Assembly: GCA_019448385.1 (NCBI GenBank) | Contig: JAGTXO010000009.1 | Span: 868,001-932,000 of the forward strand | Length of the DNA: 64,000 nt | Source of the DNA: Diacronema lutheri | Taxonomy: Eukaryota > Haptophyta > Pavlovophyceae > Pavlovales > Pavlovaceae | Reading direction: 5' to 3' | Shown here: one piece after another, positions 50,201-61,500 of the stretch | Position numbering within the stretch: the first letter of the stretch is position 1 | Layout of the letters: each line of letters starts with the position of its first letter | The notes under the pieces: model-generated | Told to the model about the DNA's origin: nothing | What the model saw: the letters and a program-made list of their open reading frames with translations, nothing else | Database searches by the model: none | Made by a program: the position numbers and the translations under genes

Positions 50201-51273
50201 CGGGAGTCGACGCGGCCGCGCACGCGCACGCGCGCGACGGCAGGCGGGCGGCACGGCGGATGCGCGAGCACGAGGGGGCGGTGCACAGGGCCTTCCGCAT
50301 GTCCCTCTGGCGCGACGCGACGTTTGTCGAGTTCGTTGAGAAGCTGCGCCCCGACGGCGGCGCGCAGCTGCTCGCGCGCGAGCCCACGCGGCGCGCGGCG
50401 GCGGTGCTGTGCGAGCTCGCGCGCGGCCGCGACGGCGCGAGCGGCGCGGCCGGGCTGCTGCACGAGATGAGAGCCGCCGATGCGCGCGCGCGCGAGGCCG
50501 CCAAAGCGGCGGAGGCAGCGCGGCCTGCGCACGGGACGCTGCGCATCGTGGCAACCGTGGCGCTGGGCGGTGCGGTCTTCGCCGGCATGTCAGCGCTGGT
50601 CGTTGCTTGCGCGGCGCGCACGGCGACCGGTGCGCTTTTTGGGGCCCGCCGCCCGCGGGCGGCCGCGCGCGGAGCCGACGACGCGCTCGGCACGCTGCAG
50701 CGCGCCGAGCCGCCGCCCGCCGACAAGGGCAAGCGCAGGCGCGCCAGAGCCAACGACGACCCCGTCGACGCGGCGCGCAAGGCCGTGGGCAAGGCGGAGG
50801 GCAACTGCCGCAAGGCAGCCCGCCGGCTGCACCTCGCTGCACTGGGCGAGGAGGAGGCGCAGCAGCGCGTGCTCGACGCCGAGGCGGCGGAGCAGCTGGC
50901 GCGCTCGCGCGAGCCGGCCGGCGGCTGGGTAGGCAGCGCGCGCGCGCGCGCGCGCGCGCGCCCCGCCGCGCGCGCGCCCGTCGATTGGCGTGCGCGCAGC
51001 GCAGAACGGCGCGCCAGCTCCGTCACCTGCGCGCCGCCGCGCCCGTGCCCCTCGCGCGCAGGGGCGCCCTGCGGACCTGCGGCTGCAACAGGCGCACTTT
51101 GGCATGCGCGAAGATGCCGACGCGGAAGTGCGCCGCGCGCACGAGGCGCTGCGCCGGGCGAGACAGGGTGTGGCGTGCGCCAAGGCCAGCGTGCGGCAGA
51201 TGGAGGCGGCGTTGCTCAACGCGACGCGCTGCGCCACCGCGGTGCTCGCGCCGCGTGGCGTGCCGGAGGGTGA
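47254..51273 (+). CDS. Large protein with N-terminal Ulp1/adenain-like cysteine protease signature
   Basis: The ATG at 47254 opens a 1,339-codon frame. Residues 60-190 have the order of a CE-clan (Ulp1/adenain) protease: a hydrophobic strand (GQVLVVVLPLCL), GLVHWTAAYLLL with H105, LLADSRTL with D132, then APPQSGAACCFAA with Q173 and C178/C179. Such enzymes cleave SUMO/Nedd8-type tails or viral polyproteins. Residues 310-420 are a low-complexity acidic/alanine linker. Residues 430-700 form an unassigned globular region (TTWHMTSGVENQPRAVRAAA, AVFCWRSGRSVIGEVTTVHF, ILVVIHLPADPDWLARA). One membrane helix lies near 1095-1120 (IVATVALGGAVFAGMSALVV), followed by a coiled-coil-like region. Past about codon 1230 the frame becomes composition-like, while the +1 frame becomes protein-like. 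The natural product therefore probably continues into the frame ending at 64000. Confidence 0.6.
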   Translation: MEDSVKDALPGGRGGSDSFSLALSTILSPGDTHPHVVPSTCLIALLRYADFGTSRVRVGDTGCSQHALKVALRNLRKACADADRFGQVLVVVLPLCLRASSGLVHWTAAYLLLAPPAQRGAPPGAALALLADSRTLGNGESAYATAAGVLIKKLAQRIGRTAPPIDAFKAPPQSGAACCFAAATVAAEVVASASTLYGRRASVLVDIKKALDARLARLTTAAYEETRARTLRAAIGALLGDRARRFGPFTREAARLAEAARLAEACDASVGGSAPDGLLQAVEAALRAPDDRIARTAALDALTGAAGRALSTAARPRGAAAPRPPSRAPPPRAPQRRAASAWGPRPFSSLGGGEGDGDDGDATTADDGEGAEDGDDDPAGAAAAAVATGTAATSAVAAGAAPTSPAAADGGGSAPLERRCVYTAPDEGDADARVYDAKDPEQLKAGRARLRANSGRAPAVVDTLFAHATGTIVTRQRTEGVTGAGMHHLAAPTQGAGYGTVVRAELGEPGFAGTTWHMTSGVENQPRAVRAAARAYAHDGWGGVYNAHEDFAAFEGLPRLAAPESLAAIAGGSADAVFCWRSGRSVIGEVTTVHFNGDRAAAIDHARALRVRPDWRSQPRIYEAACGAEGTVLLVWVVPDRHKNPRLDWAPILVVIHLPADPDWLARATPAIAKARREVEDGRARAEARGVPQHLAYTLSPRFRGTAPRGAARVPPRLGASDAREARALAALEPALMFAPAWRRAVRAASRAPGSGAAAVERALARLHNALEPDDESAPESTRVAPLAAALEQSAGWPAGTARMAASVTKGPGVGDGAGGDEVTKVEETAKTSGDGCTGTPPLRPAARAAGAADDGGAAVVAGVEGERDALAKTGAGGCDDDAREPLSAGKPGALAAAATVGGLGELVGSLCAWLARGAAGGAIAAISPGTAARGANGTPQRAEPPAAGDPVAPHARVAAAAPLAGSAAAPSSAARDAQRGVAGVDAAAHAHARDGRRAARRMREHEGAVHRAFRMSLWRDATFVEFVEKLRPDGGAQLLAREPTRRAAAVLCELARGRDGASGAAGLLHEMRAADARAREAAKAAEAARPAHGTLRIVATVALGGAVFAGMSALVVACAARTATGALFGARRPRAAARGADDALGTLQRAEPPPADKGKRRRARANDDPVDAARKAVGKAEGNCRKAARRLHLAALGEEEAQQRVLDAEAAEQLARSREPAGGWVGSARARARARPAARAPVDWRARSAERRASSVTCAPPRPCPSRAGAPCGPAAATGALWHARRCRRGSAPRARGAAPGETGCGVRQGQRAADGGGVAQRDALRHRGARAAWRAGG

Positions 51274-54200
51274 CGAGCAGGCCGCGGCGAGAGAGCAGGC
51301 GGCGCTGGACCGGGAGGCGCCGCCGGCCGCGCAACGCGCGGCGCCGACGGCGCGCTCGCCCTCGGAGCCGCCGTCCGAGTGGGGCCCGCCAGCGGTCGGC
51401 CGGCGCCCGACGCCGCGTGCACTGTCGCACGCCGCGGGTCGCGGGGACGACAACCCGTTTGCGCCGCTCGCAACCGTCAGCGGCGATTGGTCGCCCACGC
51501 CGAGCTCGCGCTCGCCGTCCTCGCCGCCGCGGCAGCCGCCGTCCGACCGCCGCAGCGCGCAGCGTCGCAGCGCGCGCGCGCGGCCGCCGAGGCCGACCGT
51601 TTCGCCCGAGGACGCGCTCGCAGCCGAGCGCCAGGCGCGCGCGCTGTCGGAGCAGGCGGAGCAGAGGCGCGCCAAAAAGGCCGCCGCCAAGGCCGCGCGC
51701 CGCGCCGCGCGCGCCGCCGACAAGCGGACGGCGCGCGTCGTCCACGCGTGCGTAAGCGCCGCCTTGCGGCGCGTCTGCACGAGCGTCGCCACGGGCACGC
51801 CGCTCGCCGTGCTCCGCGAGCGCGCCGAGAGGCCGCGCGCGCCGAAGGCCGCGCCCGCGCCACCACGCCGCGCAGCGGACGGCGGCCGCGCGCTCCGCCA
51901 CGCGCGCCGTGCGGCCGCCGCGGCGGCGGAGCGCGAGGCGGCGGTGGCGGCCGACGCCGACGAGCGGTTCGAGCAGCAGCCCTCCGCCGCCCGGTTCGAC
52001 GGCGGCGATGGCGGCGGAGGCGGCCACGTCGAGGCGAGCGCGCGACCGCGCACCGGCGAGGCCGGCGAGGCTGGCGCGCACGGCGCGCCTGGCGCAGCGG
52101 GGACCCCGGCGGCGTCGCTCGCGTCGCGCAGCCCGTGTGATGCGCGCCGCACGGCACGCCTCCCGCACGCACGCGCCGCAGCCACCTGCGCACGCAACGG
52201 CGGCTGGGGTGGCAACGTCGGCGGCGACGTGTGCGGCGGTTGTTTCGGCGGCGGCGGCGTCCGTCGCGACGCCTGCGGCGGCGGCGACGCCACCTGCGGC
52301 TGCGGCGATGGCGGCGTCGGTGCTGGCGCTGGCGAGGCCCCTGCACACGGTGCGCCGGCGCGCGCGACGGCGTCGCGCTTGCTGCGCTTGCTCGGCGCGC
52401 CACGCGCCGTGCTCGGTGCGATGGCGCACGCCGCGGCCGTGTTGGCGCGCGGCGTGGCCGCAGCCGTCGCTGGCGTGCGCGCCGCCGCGCGCGCCGAGCG
52501 GCGCGCGCGCCGCCGAGCGCCTTGTGCGCGCCGCACGGCTGCGCGGCGCGCTCGCGGCCCGCCGATGCGCGACGTCGACGGCGCCCTGCGGCCCTCACCG
52601 TCTTGGCCGCGCACACGCCTCGTCTGCGGCCGGCGCCTCGCGCCTCTGCGCCGCGCGGGCGCGCGCCCGCCGCCCGCACACGCCGCGCCGAGTTCCCGCG
52701 CGCGCGCTGCGCAACCCGACAGCGACGCGCCGGCGTGCGCGCCGCGGCGCTCGGCGCCTGTCGGTGCGCCGCCGCGCGCGCGCGGCCTCTGCGCGGCGCG
52801 CGCACGGCGCGTCCTCGACGTCGCCGGCCGCGCGGCGCGGAGCGCGCGCCTCGGCGCGCGCATCACGCGCCAGCGCACGCCGGGCCCGTCATCGGAGCCC
52901 TGCACGGCCGAGAGGGGCGACGGCGCGGGCGCCGGCGGCATCGGCGCGGCGGCGCCTGGCGCGGCGACGATGCGCGCCACCGGCGCGCGCGCAGCGCGCG
53001 CTGCGGCGGCGGCGGTCGGTGGCGCCTCGCGTCTCGCGCGCCGCGCGATGGCAAGCGCCGCCGCCGCTGCCACCTCCATCGCCGGCGCTACCGCCTCCAC
53101 CGTCGCCGCCGCCGCCGTTGCCATCGGCGCGGCCGTCACGTCACCGGTGTTCGCCGCGGCGCGCGGCATGGCGGCCGCATGCGTCGCTGCCTGCGCCCGC
53201 CCCACCGCCGCGCAGGCGGCCGCGTCGCGCGCGCTCGGCGCGCTCTTCGTGCTCGTCGACGCGGCCGACGCGGCGGGCGACAGCGACGCCGCGCTCGGCG
53301 CGCTCGCGGCCGCGGTCGACGCGACGGAGCTGCGCCCGCCGCCGGCCTTTTGGCGCGCGGGCCGCGCCGCGGCGTACGCACCGCGTCCGCCGCCCCTCAA
53401 CTCGGCGCGGCCGCGCTACAACCGGCGCGCGCGCGCACCTAGCCCTCCCGTCGCGGCCGCGCGGCGCAATCTCGCGCGCGCGGTGCGCGAGCTCACGCGC
53501 GCCGCGCGCGCTGAGCGCGAGCGCGCGCCGGCGCCGCGCGGCGCGCGCGGCGGCGTGCTCCACGCGCTGCGCGCGTCGCTCCCCGTGCACGCGCGCGCCG
53601 CGCTCGGCACGGACGCGGAGCTGCGCGCGGACATCGCCGCGTTCGCGCGCGCGCGCCGCGAGCTGCACAGCCTCACCGACGCCGAGGTGGCGGCGCTCGC
53701 GCGCCCGGACGGGCCGCCGCTGCCCGTGCGGCTCGCGTGCACGGCGGTCGCGCGCGCGCGCGGCGTGACCGTGCTGCTCGACATCGTGCCGCGCGGCGGC
53801 GGCGCGCCCGAGCGGCTCGTGTGCCGCGCCCGTCGCCGCGGCGCCGCCACGCGCACGCCACGGCCGACAGCCGCCGTTATCGCGCGCGCGCCTTGCATAG
53901 CGGCGCGCGTTGGCCACACTGAGCCGGCGCGCGCGTGCGCGGGCGGATCGATCGGGGTCGCGCGCCTCCGTTCAGCGCGCCGCCGCTCTTGGCGTGGGGC
54001 GCGGCTCGACGTGCACACCCGCGAGCGGCTGGCCACACCGGTGCCAGGCCACGTCGTGGCCTGCGCCGCCGCCTCGGCCATCGGCGCGTGCGTCGCTCGC
54101 GCGCGGCTTGGGCTTGCACGGCTGGCGCGCGCGTGGCCCTGCGCCTCCGCTCCACTGGCCGCTGCTGCTGTCGCCTTCGCGCCTGCCGCCGACGGTGTTT

Positions 54201-55509
54201 TCTGCGCCCCGCTGGGCGCTCCTGCATCCGCCTTCGCGCCTGCCGCCGACGGTGTTTTCCCCGCCGCACTAGCCGCTGCTGCATCCGCCTTCGCGCCTGC
54301 CGCCGATTTTCCCGCCCCACTAGTTGCTCCTGCATTCGCCTCCGCGCCTGCCACCGACGGCGTTTTCCCCGCCCCACTAGCCGCTGCCGCTGCCGCGTCC
54401 GCGCCTGCCGCCGCGGGCGCGTCTTCCGCCCCACCAGCCATCGCCGCCGCGCCCGCCGCCAACGCGCGCACCGCCAACGTGCCCGTTGCCAACGAGGCTA
54501 CCGCCACCGAACCAGCCGCCCTTGAGCTTCCCCTCCAACCCGCCAACTCGGCGCTGCTTGCGTGGGCGGGCGACGCGGCTGCGCGCCGGCTGGCCGCCGC
54601 CGCCGCGAGCGCCGGCCTCCCGCAGGCAGAGGTGGAGCGCATCGCCAGCGGCGACATGCTCGCCTCAACCGTCGACGCGTGCTGCGAGGTCGTGCTGCGC
54701 GTGCACGGGCAGGCCGGCGGCGGGCATGTCTGCCACGTGCCGCTCGCCGCGCAACCCGCGGTGTTTCAGGACGACGCCGAGCGCGCCGCGCTGCTGCACC
54801 GCCTGCGCAGCGAGGCGACAACGCAGGCTGTCATCGGCGTGTGGAGCCCGTCGGACGAGCGCGGCGGCGCGGGCGGTGACGACGGCGCGCAGCTCGCCTC
54901 CGGCCATTTCACCGCGTTGCGCCTTGTGCGCGTCGCGCGCGCGGGCGAGCATCGCTACGACGCGGTGCTCGTCGACACGCTCGCGTCGCCCTGCAGGCAG
55001 GCGCTCATGCTCGCCAAGGCGATAACTGCCACGCTGCACGCGGCGGGTCTCGACATTTCGCGCGTGCGCCGCGCGCTGCTGCTCAACGAGGCGGCGCAGC
55101 GTGGCGCGACGTGCGGCCTCGCGATAGTGGGCGCGCTCAACGACGCGCTCGCCGCGGCGGGCTGCTCGTCCGCGCCGCGCACGTTCAGCGTGGCGGACAT
55201 GTACGCTGTCGGCGAGCGCCTCCGCGTCGCGCTGACCGGCGCGGCCGGCGATCGTGCGCCGGGCGGCGTCTGCGCGGTCACGAGCGCGGTGCGCGGCGGG
55301 GGCAGCCCCGATGGCGCCGAAACGCCGCCGCAGACGCGCGGCGCCAAGGCCGCCGCTGGCGTCACCGCCGCCGCCACCGCCGCCGCCACGCCGCCGCCGC
55401 CCGCGCTGGGCGCCGCCGCCGCCGCCACCGCCGCCGCCGCCGCTGCTGCCGCCGCCGTGGCCGCGCCGCCACCGCCGCCACCGCCGCCGCCGGCCGGCGA
55501 CGCGGGCGA

Positions 55510-55560
<51 letters not shown>

Positions 55561-58500
55561 GCGCACGTTCTTGAAGCTCGCGCCCAGGGCGCGCGCGGCC
55601 GCCTCGGCGCGTGAGGCGTTGCGCGCCGCGTGTGCGCGCGCGGACGCGGCGGCGTCGTCACACGCGTCGGCGCCGCACGCGCCCGCCGGTGCGCGCCGCC
55701 GGCGGCGCGCGGGCGCAGGCGAGCTGGCGCTCGCGGCTGCGCGCGCGCTCGCCTCGACGGAGCACGGCGATTTGACGGACGACGCGCTCGAGGCCGCCGT
55801 CGAGCAGGAGCTGGGCGACGAGCGCGGCCAACTGCTGCTGTGCACGCGGGGCGCAGCGGCGCAAAGGCCCGCGCTTTGCCGGCTCCTGAAGCACGCGTGC
55901 GCGTCGGCGCGCGCGGCGAAGCGCGCGCAATTCACGGTGTTCGTCGTGCGCGCGGCCACGCGCGGCGAGCGGGGGGGCGCCGCCGCGACGCGCGTGGACT
56001 CGGTGGTCGAGCTGTCGTGCGCGCTGCACGAGAAGGCGGGCGCGCTCGGCGGCCTCCAGCGCGTCTGTGTGCGTGGCTTCGCCCTCGAGCGCCGCCGGAC
56101 ACTCGACGCTGGCGCCGAGGCCGGCGCGTCCGCCATCGGCCAGGACGAGCAGGTCGAGGCAGAGGCGGGCGAGGCGTGCGTCGCCGGCGTGACGATGGCC
56201 AAGCAGCTGCGTCAGTTTGCCGAGCAAGCTGCCCGCGACGACGTGCTCTTCCGCGTCGCCGTGTCCGAGGCCGACGCCCACGCCCGGCTGGCGCGCGTTG
56301 CGGGTGACGATGTCGGCGCGTACAGCGTCGTGCTCGCAGTCGCCGGGCTCGTCTGGCTGGCCAAGGCCGACGAGGTTGCGCCGGCGGCCGCCCAGCCCGC
56401 CGCCGCGCCGCCCGCCGCCTCGCCTGCTGCCGCCACGTCCGCCGACGCCGAGCGCGACGCCTCGCCTTCCGACCGCCTGCGCGCGCTGACGCTCGCCGTG
56501 CGAGTCGCGCTCGCGCGCGGCGTGCTGCGCCACCTCCTCGCCGACGCGTCGCCGGGCGCGTCCGCGACCGCTGGCGGTAGTTGCGCGACGCCCGTCGACG
56601 CGGCCGCGTCCGACGCCGCGCCGCCCGCCACGGGCGTCGTGACGAGTGGCGTTGCGGCGGGCGCTGTGGCGGCCGCACCGGCTGCTGCGGGCGGGGCGAC
56701 GGCGGGTGCATCGCCCATCACGCGGCCGGCGAAGCGCGCGCGGCGCACGCTCACCGCCGCTCCAGCCGCCTCGGCCGTTGCGGCCGCTGGAGGCGCACGC
56801 GCTGGCGCACGCGGCGCGGCCGGCGCGCCTCGCGCGCGCGCCGCGCGCGCGCCGGCCGAGTACGTCTGGCTTGCCATCGCGCGCCGGATGCTGGCGGCGC
56901 GACACGCGGCGGCCGCGGGCGGCGACTTTGTCGCGTCGTGCGTCGCCGCGATGCAGGCCGAGTACGGCGACGGCTGTGCCGTCGTCGTCGGCGACGCGCC
57001 TGGTGACGCCTTGGTCGAGGCTGCGGCGGCGGCGCTGCTCGAGGGCAAGCACGCGGCGGTGAGCCTCGGCTGCGTCGACCGGCCGGCGGTGCTCGTCGTG
57101 CAGCGCGCCGTGGACGCGCCCACGTCGCGCGTGCACGGGTGGTGCGCGCACGCGGCGGGCGCCGCCGAGTTTGACGAGGGCGCCGCGCACGGCGTGTTCA
57201 ACGCGATCGTCGAGCGCGCGTGGGCGCTGCGTCCGGACCCGGCCGACGGCAGCCCGCCGCCCACGCGCACGTGGGAGGTCGAGCGCATCGCTGACGACGC
57301 GCCCGACCAGGCGGGCGTGGCCGCGCTGCGCGTGCTCTACGCGCTCGTCGCGGCGCACGGCCGCTACCGCTCGGCCGCCGCGCTCTTTGGCGCGCTCGCG
57401 CAGCTGCACGCGCCCGACGCCGCCGGCGCGCGCGCGGAGGTCGTCGCGGCGGCGTGCGCGGAGCCGCCCGGCGCGCGGCCGGGCGCCGCGCCGGCGGCCG
57501 CGCGGGACGACGCGAGGGAGCGCGCATGGGAGGGCGCTCGGATCGCCGCGCTCGCCGTCGGCGCGGACGCTGCGCGCAGGCGTGTCGCGCCCGTGCGCGC
57601 GCTCGTCGACGCGCTCGGCACGCCACCGACCTCGGCGATCACGGGCGGGCCGGCGGTGCGGCTCGCGGGCGCGGGCGACGGCGGCCACGGTGCACGGTGG
57701 GTGGGCGGGCAGGCGGCGACGCCCGCCGAGCAGCTGCCGAGGGAGCTGCTGCGCGCCTACCACGAGGCGGTGCTGTGCGTCACGCCCGGCAGCCTCCAGC
57801 TCGACTCGGCGGCGCTCGACGCGGTCACGCGGCCGCGCGAAAACGACACGCTGGAAGGCCTCCTCGCGCGCGTCAGCTGGCAGTGCGGCGCGAGGGCGAG
57901 CACGTGCGCCATGCTCGCCACGTTTTCCGAGCAGGCGGGCACCGGCTCGCGCGTCGCGCTCAAGGCCCTCCGCACGAGCTCCGACCTGGCCGGGCTGACG
58001 GCGGCTGCGGTCGGGCAGCAGGCGCCGCAGACGCCGCCGCCGCCGCTGCTCGTGATGCTCGGCCGCTGCCCCAGCCCGCTCGTCGGCGGCGGCCTCTTCC
58101 CGCCCGACCGCGCGACGGGCGAGCCGGCGGTGCACGCGGCGACGTCCGAGCTCGCCGTCGAGCTGCTGCGCGACGCGCGCGCGCTGGCCGGCACGGACGG
58201 GCGGCTCGTCGTGCTGTGCCTCGAGGCGTCCAACCCGCTCTGGTTCTGCCCCAAGGTGCGCGAGCTCGAGCTGCCGCGGACGCGGTCGGACGGCGTGCGC
58301 GCGTCCGGCTGCACCTGCCCTGCGACGTGCAGCGATGCGCGCGGCGCGGCGGGTGGCGCTGCCCGCGGCGCATCGACGCGGCCGGCGGCGCGCGCGATCA
58401 ACAAGGCGGTGCTCGACCACTTCGTCGCGCTTTTCGGCCGCGAGGGCTTCGCGACCTTTGAGTTTGCGGGCGGCGGCGAGGCGAGCTGGCTGTGCGACAG

Positions 58501-61500
58501 CGCGGCCGGCAAGACGACCGTCGCGGCGTGCGCGTCGCTCCCGCCGCGCATGGGCGATGGGCAGCTGGCCATCCGGCGGCACACGCTCGGCACGGGCGCC
58601 GACGCGCCGGCGCACGCCGTCGTCTCGCTCCGCGTCGCGCACGTGAGCCACGCCATCCGCCGCGCGGCGGACGACGGCGGCGCGCGCGCCGAGCGGATGG
58701 CGCGCGCCGCGCGCGCGTTTTGCGATGTGGCGGCCGCGCTGCGCGTCGACGCGATCCTGGCGGAGGTGCCCGAGGACCGCCCGACGGGCACGCCCTTCCT
58801 TGGCGGGCTGCTCGAGTTTTGGAACAAACGCCACGGGAGCTCGACGGCGCCAGCCACGCTCGCGCTCGGAGACGTGCGCGAGGTGGCCAAGCGGACGGCC
58901 GACGCAGCGGCCGGCCGAGCGGACGAGGTCCCTGCGGCTGGCCGTCCGCAGGTCGCGGCGCGCGCGTGCGCTGGCGCGATTGGCGGCGGCGCGGGCGCGG
59001 CGGGCGCCTCGGACGCTGCGCCCCGTGCACTGGCGGGCGCGTCGGGTGCGCGCACGGACGGCGGCCCTGCCGACGCACCGCGCCAGCTGGAGAGCCGCTA
59101 CGGCGAGGCGAGCAAGCTCGACCTACCCCAAGATTCCACTACGGGCTGCGTCCTCGACGCTCGCGAGGCCCAGGACCGCGCGCGCGTGCCTGCTGCGCCC
59201 GACGGCACAGCGCTGCGCCGCGTGCTCGACGCCGTCGGCGCGGGCGCGCCCGCGCAGCGCAGCCCGCGCTGGCACGACGAGCGATGGGAGGAGGTCACGG
59301 GCAGCAAGGTTGGCGACGTCGTGAACGACAACGCCGGCGTCGCGCACGAGACGCTCACCGACGAGTACGTGCACCGGCGGCGGCGCGAGGTGCGGACCAA
59401 GGCGACGACCGCGGGCATCCTCGGCGAGGCCGTCGCGCTGCGCAAGCTGGCGGCCGCGTACGGCATCACCGTCGTGTGCAACCTGCCGATGGTGCGTGCG
59501 GACCCGCACGACAAGAGCGCGCCGTTCGCCTTCTCGCCGGACGGGCTCGCCATCCTCCCCGAAGACAACGAGCAGGTCCTCGTCGAGGTGAAGACGCTCA
59601 CCAAGGCGGACGCCAAGGCGCACGAGGACGGGCCGCCGCAGCCGCACCGCGATCAGCTGCAGCTCGGCATGCACGTCCTCGGCGTGCGCAAAGCGCTCTA
59701 CGTGCAGTACCTCAGGCACGAGGACCGGATCGTCGTGCACGTCGTGACGCGCGGCGCCGGCTGGCTTGCATTCGCGCAGCCGAGGGTGCAGGCCTTCTGG
59801 GCGCGCGTCGTCGAGCGGCGCGCGCGGCTCGAGCGCGCGCGCGCCGACCACCCGGCTGCGAGCCGGCGGCACCGGCGGCAGCAGACGCCGGCCGGGCCGC
59901 CGCTCGTGCTCGCGCTGGACGGGCGCATCCCCGCCGCGCGCGCCGCCGCGCTGCACGCCGTCGCGCACGGCACCGCGAGCGCGGCGGCGGTGGCGGCGAC
60001 GGCGGCGACGGGCGACGCGACGGCGTTGCAAGACGCGATCGCGGCGCTGCGCGCGCCCGTCGGCAATGCGGCGATCGACAGCGCAGCGCGTGCGGAGCGC
60101 GCGGCCGTCGAGCGGGCGATCGCGTACCTCGGGCAGCCGGCAGGCGACGCCGCCGCCCGCGGCACGGCCGAGGCGGCCGAGGAGGAGAGGACGGTCGACG
60201 CCGACATCTGCGCGTTGCTGCACCAGCTCGGCGCGAGCGTGGCGCACGTGCACGTCGAGGACGCGGATTGCGTCACGCGTGAGCACTGGGGCGGGGCGGT
60301 GCTCGCTGCAGCGGGCGACCCGTCGAGCGCCCCCGCCATTTCGAGCGTCATCGTCGCGCACATCGTGCGGCTCGCCGGCTTTGGCGTCGAGCTCCCGCAG
60401 TCGATTCGCGTCGCCCCCAGCACGGCCGACTGGCACGAGGGCTGGCTCGACGTGCAGTGCGTGCTGCTGCGCACGCGCCGGCGCGGGCGGCGCGACGACG
60501 ACTTTGTGGCCGTCGTCAGGCGCGGTGGGCGCTGGTTTGCGTGCGAGCCCGGCCGCGCGCGGCGGCTGCAGTGGCGGTCGGTCCTGCGCCGCGCGCGCGG
60601 CGGCGTCGACGGGACCGGCGAGGAGGCGTTCGCGGTCGTCTACGTGCGGCGCGGCGACGCGGCCGGCGACGCGGCTGGCGACGCGCAGGCCGAACGGGCG
60701 CGCGGCGGGCGCGCGCGCAGGCGCACGCGCGGCGGCACGCGCAAGCGCAAGCGCGGCGCCTCCGCCGGGCTCGAGGCGGCCGCGCCCGCCGGCGCGCCGG
60801 CTGCCGCGCCCGCCGGCGCGCCGGCGGGCGCTGCTCACCGCCCGCCCGCCATGCGCGCGACGGTCGCCGCGCGCACCACGCGCTCTGTGACCGACGCGCG
60901 GCACTCGGCGCCTGCCGCCACGGTTGCACCTGTCTTCGACTGGCGCGCCGGCCGCCCGCCCCCCGCCGCTCGAGCCCGCCACCCGCGGCCGCGTGGGCGC
61001 GCGCCACCGGGCAAGGCCTGGGACAGCGTCTCGGGTGCGTGGGCGGACAAGCCGACTGGTGCTGCCGTCGCCGGCGCGCCGCCGCCGCTGCCGCCCGCCG
61101 CCGCGCCGCCGCCCACCGCCGCGCCGCCGCCCGCCGCCGCGCCGCCGCCCGCCGTCGCGCCGCCGCCCGCCGCCGCGCCGCCGCCGCCGCCGCCACCGGC
61201 GGCGCTCGGCCGCCGGCAGCACGTCGGCGCGGGCGGCAGCGCGGCGGGCCGGCGGCTCGCGGCCATCGCACGGCGGCAGCGCGGCGTGCGCGCGCCGCCG
61301 CCCGCCGCGCGCTTCCTCGCCACGCTGCCGCCACCGCCACGCGACGGCCTCGCGCGCACGAGCAAGCAGGCGCGCGCGAGGCGCAACGCGGACGGACGGC
61401 CGGCGCACGCGCGCGCGGCCAACGCGCGCGCCTTCTACCGCGGCGTGGAGCTCGGCGTGCACGCGACGCGCGCCATCGTCGACGCGCGCCACGCCGACCT

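Noticed and set aside
58490-58530. Walker A motif (DSAAGKTTVA) in the giant frame
   Set aside because: The glycine pattern GxxxxGK[ST] is not met and no Walker B follows.
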